Assembly: GCA_023426625.1 (NCBI GenBank)
Contig: JAFAAJ010000299.1
Location: 1 to 8,585, forward strand
DNA from: Bacteroidota bacterium
GTDB lineage: Bacteria > Bacteroidota > Bacteroidia > Flavobacteriales > Weeksellaceae
Direction: 5' to 3'
DNA length: 8,585 nt
Shown: piece after piece, positions 6,414-8,585 of the stretch
Numbering within the stretch: position 1 is the first letter of the stretch
Layout: every line of letters starts with the position of its first letter
The notes under the pieces: generated by a model
Seen by the model: the letters and a program-made list of their open reading frames with translations, nothing else
What the model was told of the DNA's origin: nothing
Databases searched by the model: none
Translations under genes and position numbers: made by a program

Positions 6414-6894
6414 AAAAAGTAGCATCAAATGAAAACGGTAAAAGATCTTTTATAGAATGTACCTTGATCACTTCTTCATTCATGTTTGAAAAATAAAGAT
6501 CGATATTTTCTTTCTGTTTTGTTTCAAATTCCAGCAGACTTTGTCTGCAGGCTCCACAAGGTGGAATAGGCGGATTGTTGTGTCCGGAAAACTCTTTAGG
6601 TCCACCCACTACGAATATTTTTTTGATTTTATCATTCGGGAAATTGGCAGCGACCCAGAACAACGTTGTTCTTTCCGCACAAAGTCCAGAAGGAAAAGCA
6701 GCATTCTCCTGATTGTTCCCGGAATAAATATCCCCGTTCTCCATCAAAACCGCACAACCTACCAGAAACTCAGAATAGGGAGCGTATGCATTTTCGCGAG
6801 CCATTTTTGCGCGTTCGAATAATTGTTTCTCTATATCGCTCAGCTCACTGCTATTTTTGAAATATTCGTAGCTGATCTGTATGTCTTTTTTCAT
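6409..6894 (-). CDS. cdd: Cytidine deaminase
   Basis: Zinc enzyme that deaminates cytidine and deoxycytidine to uridine and deoxyuridine in pyrimidine salvage; cytosolic. The 161-residue protein carries the family signature in order: YAPYSEFLVGCAVL (37-50), substrate-binding NQENAAFPSGL (61-71), CAER (C72 zinc ligand, E74 proton shuttle), and PPCGACRQSLLEF with zinc ligands C113 and C116. This is the homotetrameric short type (three cysteine ligands), slightly longer than the 130-140 residues of many relatives because of an N-terminal helix (about 1-30). The GHNNPPIPP insert before the PCGAC motif is a common variant in Bacteroidota. Start is the ATG whose complement is at 6892-6894. It lies upstream of btuB on the same strand, but btuB has its own promoter, so they are probably independent. 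Confidence 0.95.
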   Translation of the reverse strand: MKKDIQISYEYFKNSSELSDIEKQLFERAKMARENAYAPYSEFLVGCAVLMENGDIYSGNNQENAAFPSGLCAERTTLFWVAANFPNDKIKKIFVVGGPKEFSGHNNPPIPPCGACRQSLLEFETKQKENIDLYFSNMNEEVIKVHSIKDLLPFSFDATFL

Positions 6895-6919
6895 ATATTG
6901 TGAAACTAAAAAAGGGGGA

Positions 6920-6950
6920 TAAAATTAGTTCTTTTTCATCAGGTGGACAA
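6920..6950 (-). promoter_or_regulatory. Candidate promoter of cdd
   Basis: On the minus strand TTG (6950-6948), 20 bases, then TAATTTTA (6927-6920), one mismatch from TAnnTTTG. It lies about 26 bases before the cdd ATG in the 99-base gap shared with the divergent oxidoreductase gene. I see no equally good box for the + strand gene in this gap. Confidence 0.42.
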
Positions 6951-6993
6951 CATTTATTTTCCCGTTGTAAATTGAAATTCAAAAAGTTCAAAG

Positions 6994-8046
6994 ATGTTAT
7001 ATACTCCAATACAATTCAGAAATGTAGAACTGAAAAACAGATGGGTAATGTCGCCGATGTGTATGTATTCTTGTGAAAATGGTGTCGCCAATGATTTTCA
7101 TTTGGTGCATTATGCAAGCCGGGCACAAGGCGGAACAGGATTGATTATGGTAGAAGCTACCGGAGTAGAACCTCGCGGAAGAATCACCAACCGATGTATG
7201 GGAATCTGGAATGATGAACAGGCAAAAGAACTGCAAAAGATTGTACAATTCATACATGAAAACTCCGAAAGTAAAATAGGGATCCAATTGGCACATGCAG
7301 GAAGAAAAGGATCTACATGGAATAACATCCAGATCCCAATCGAAGAAGGTTGGGAAACCATAGCGCCAAGTCCCATTCCATATCATCCGAATGAAAGAAT
7401 CCCGCATGTATTGACGGTAGAAGAGATCAGAAGTTTAGTTCAAAACTTTAAAGATGCAGCAAAAAGAGCAGTAGATGCAGGTTTTGATGTAATTGAAATC
7501 CATGGTGCGCACGGATATCTGATCCATCAGTTTTTATCACCGCTTTCCAATATCAGAACAGATGAATATGGCGGAAGCTTTGAGAACAGAATTCGTTTTT
7601 TACTGGAAATTGTAGATGCCGTAAATGAAGAACTGAACGAAAATACAGCGCTTTTTGTAAGGATTTCAGGAACGGAATATGCAGAAAATGGCTGGAATAT
7701 TCAAGACAGTGTTGAACTTGCAAAAGAACTGAAAAAACATAATATAGACTTAGTGGATGTTTCCAGTGGTGGGAATATTCATGGAGCTAAAATTTCGGTC
7801 TTTGATGGATATCAGGTTCCGTTTTCTTCTCAAATCAGAAATGAAGCTGACGTGAAAACAGGAGCGGTAGGATTAATTACAAGTGTGGATCAGGCGGAAG
7901 GGATCCTGCAAAAAGAGGAAGCCGATCTTATTTTCGTAGCAAGGGAAATCCTGAGAAATCCTTATATTGCCATTCAGGGAGCATTTCAGATGAAAGAAGA
8001 ATGCTTTTTTCCACATCAATACTTACGAGCAAAAATTTCTTCTTAA
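6994..8046 (+). CDS. NADH:flavin oxidoreductase, Old Yellow Enzyme family (YqjM-like)
   Basis: An FMN-dependent TIM-barrel ene-reductase of 350 residues that uses NAD(P)H to reduce activated C=C bonds; the natural substrate is not known for most members. It fits the YqjM/NamA class rather than the classical yeast type: PMCMYS near the N terminus (C23, which tunes the flavin, and Y25), IQLAHAGRKGS (97-107), the substrate-binding pair H170 and H173 in EIHGAHGYLIHQFLSP, RTDEYGGSFENRIRF (188-202), R224 in FVRISGTE, and the phosphate-binding end AREILRNPY (316-324). The last motif has A where G is commoner (GRELLRNP). Length and motif order are complete. It is divergent from cdd and 27 bases upstream of the DUF2752 gene, so read-through is possible but a functional link is not evident. 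Confidence 0.93.
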   Translation: MLYTPIQFRNVELKNRWVMSPMCMYSCENGVANDFHLVHYASRAQGGTGLIMVEATGVEPRGRITNRCMGIWNDEQAKELQKIVQFIHENSESKIGIQLAHAGRKGSTWNNIQIPIEEGWETIAPSPIPYHPNERIPHVLTVEEIRSLVQNFKDAAKRAVDAGFDVIEIHGAHGYLIHQFLSPLSNIRTDEYGGSFENRIRFLLEIVDAVNEELNENTALFVRISGTEYAENGWNIQDSVELAKELKKHNIDLVDVSSGGNIHGAKISVFDGYQVPFSSQIRNEADVKTGAVGLITSVDQAEGILQKEEADLIFVAREILRNPYIAIQGAFQMKEECFFPHQYLRAKISS

Positions 8047-8073
8047 TTTTATAGGATATTTGAAAATAAAAGT

Positions 8074-8367
8074 ATGAAAATCGAAGACTTCATGTTGCCC
8101 TGTCCAAGTAAAAAATTCTTAGGAATAGAATGTTTTGGCTGTGGTACTCAAAGAGCGATTCTGCTGGTTTTTGAAGGTAAATTTTCAGAGGCTTTTCAAA
8201 TGTTTCCGGCAGTCTATACTTTACTGCTGTTTTTGTTTACTATAGGACTCAGCTTTATCGATAAAAAAAGAAGTTATGGGAAAATCATAGTTTTTTTAGC
8301 CATTGTTAATTCAATTATTATGGTATTTTCCTATTTTTATAAACATTTTTACTTAAACATACATTAA
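8074..8367 (+). CDS. DUF2752 family small membrane protein
   Basis: A 97-residue protein matching the DUF2752 pattern: an N-terminal Cys-rich segment LPCPSKKFLGIECFGCGTQRA (C10, C20, C23; usual form CPGCG then a basic residue) followed by two predicted membrane segments (about 43-61 LYTLLLFLFTIGLSFI-like, and 69-88 GKIIVFLAIVNSIIMVF-like). The F in ECFGCG replaces the usual P. The function of the family is unknown; the clustered cysteines could bind metal or form disulfides, but this is not shown. The ATG at 8074 gives the expected short leader before the Cys motif. It is followed after 10 bases by a CCC-motif membrane protein gene, a neighbour I associate with this family in flavobacteria, so the two are probably co-transcribed. 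Confidence 0.86.
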   Translation: MKIEDFMLPCPSKKFLGIECFGCGTQRAILLVFEGKFSEAFQMFPAVYTLLLFLFTIGLSFIDKKRSYGKIIVFLAIVNSIIMVFSYFYKHFYLNIH

Positions 8368-8377
8368 AAATTAAACT

Positions 8378-8585
8378 ATGAATCAAAAATTACCAAACGC
8401 AACAACGGTATTAGTACTTGGAATAGTAGCTGTCTTAGGAAGCTGCTGTTGTAACGGAATTATAGGGGTTATCTGCGGATTGATCGGGATGAACCTTTAT
8501 AATAAGGACAACGCATTGTATCAGGCAAATCCTGGACAGTATTCAGATTATAACAACCTTAAAACAGGACGGATCTTGTGTATCA
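8378..8585 (+). CDS. CCC-motif small membrane protein, 3' end outside the window
   Basis: The frame opens at ATG 8378 and runs to the window edge without a stop, giving 69 full codons. The protein begins MNQKLPNATTVLVLGIVAVL, a hydrophobic helix ending in G-S-C-C-C-N-G (cysteines at 23-25), then GVICGLIGMNLYNKDNALY and a YSDYNNLKTGRILCI stretch that looks like the start of a second membrane segment. A first helix ending in a Cys cluster, an amphipathic loop with N-x-LY, and a second helix resemble the layout of dispanin/CD225-type proteins; this is a similarity of pattern only. These 'CCC motif membrane proteins' of Bacteroidota have no known function. It begins 10 bases after the DUF2752 gene. 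Confidence 0.75.
   Translation, partial: MNQKLPNATTVLVLGIVAVLGSCCCNGIIGVICGLIGMNLYNKDNALYQANPGQYSDYNNLKTGRILCI

Noticed and set aside
6541..6860. Open frames on the + strand inside cdd
   Set aside because: They are antisense to a fully conserved cytidine deaminase with all zinc ligands and show no recognisable domain.
1..8585. Mobile element, CRISPR array, tRNA gene, or defence system
   Set aside because: I saw no transposase, integrase, terminal repeats, regularly spaced repeats or tRNA-like cloverleaf, and all larger genes belong to ordinary core families.

Overview
The window looks like a chromosomal segment of a flavobacterium, most likely Chryseobacterium or a close relative (Bacteroidota, Weeksellaceae). 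The support is AT-rich DNA, initiation regions without Shine-Dalgarno sequences, promoter boxes of the Bacteroidota type (TTG, about 20 bases, then TAnnTTTG), and gene families typical of that group. The assignment rests on style and family content, not on a database match.

Left part (1-1530, + strand): the 3' end of a GNAT acetyltransferase, a DinB/YfiT-like putative metal-dependent protein, and a TsaC-type threonylcarbamoyl-AMP synthase for tRNA t6A37. A compact bidirectional terminator closes this run. Converging on it from the other side is a secreted protein of unknown function (1528-2505, - strand) built from two diverged copies of one domain.

Middle (2561-4110): a good promoter drives a CCA-adding tRNA nucleotidyltransferase with an HD domain. 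A strong GC-rich hairpin follows it, facing a convergent gene. Two tRNA-maturation genes (tsaC and cca) therefore flank the secreted protein gene.

Right-centre (4131-6894, - strand): a BtuB-like TonB-dependent outer-membrane receptor preceded by a clear cobalamin riboswitch (6162-6307) with its own promoter. This makes vitamin B12 or a related corrinoid the likely cargo, with uptake repressed when the cofactor is plentiful. Upstream of it on the same strand is a cytidine deaminase (pyrimidine salvage). An imperfect inverted repeat between the two overlaps both the cdd stop codon and the btuB -33 region.

Right end (6994-8585, + strand): an Old Yellow Enzyme family oxidoreductase of the YqjM type, a small DUF2752 membrane protein, and the start of a CCC-motif small membrane protein that runs off the window. 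The last two are closely spaced and probably form a unit of unknown function.

Most of the window is ordinary core genome. The best-supported regulatory element is the B12 riboswitch. The least understood pieces are the duplicated-domain secreted protein and the DUF2752/CCC-motif pair. I found no mobile element, CRISPR array, tRNA or rRNA gene.
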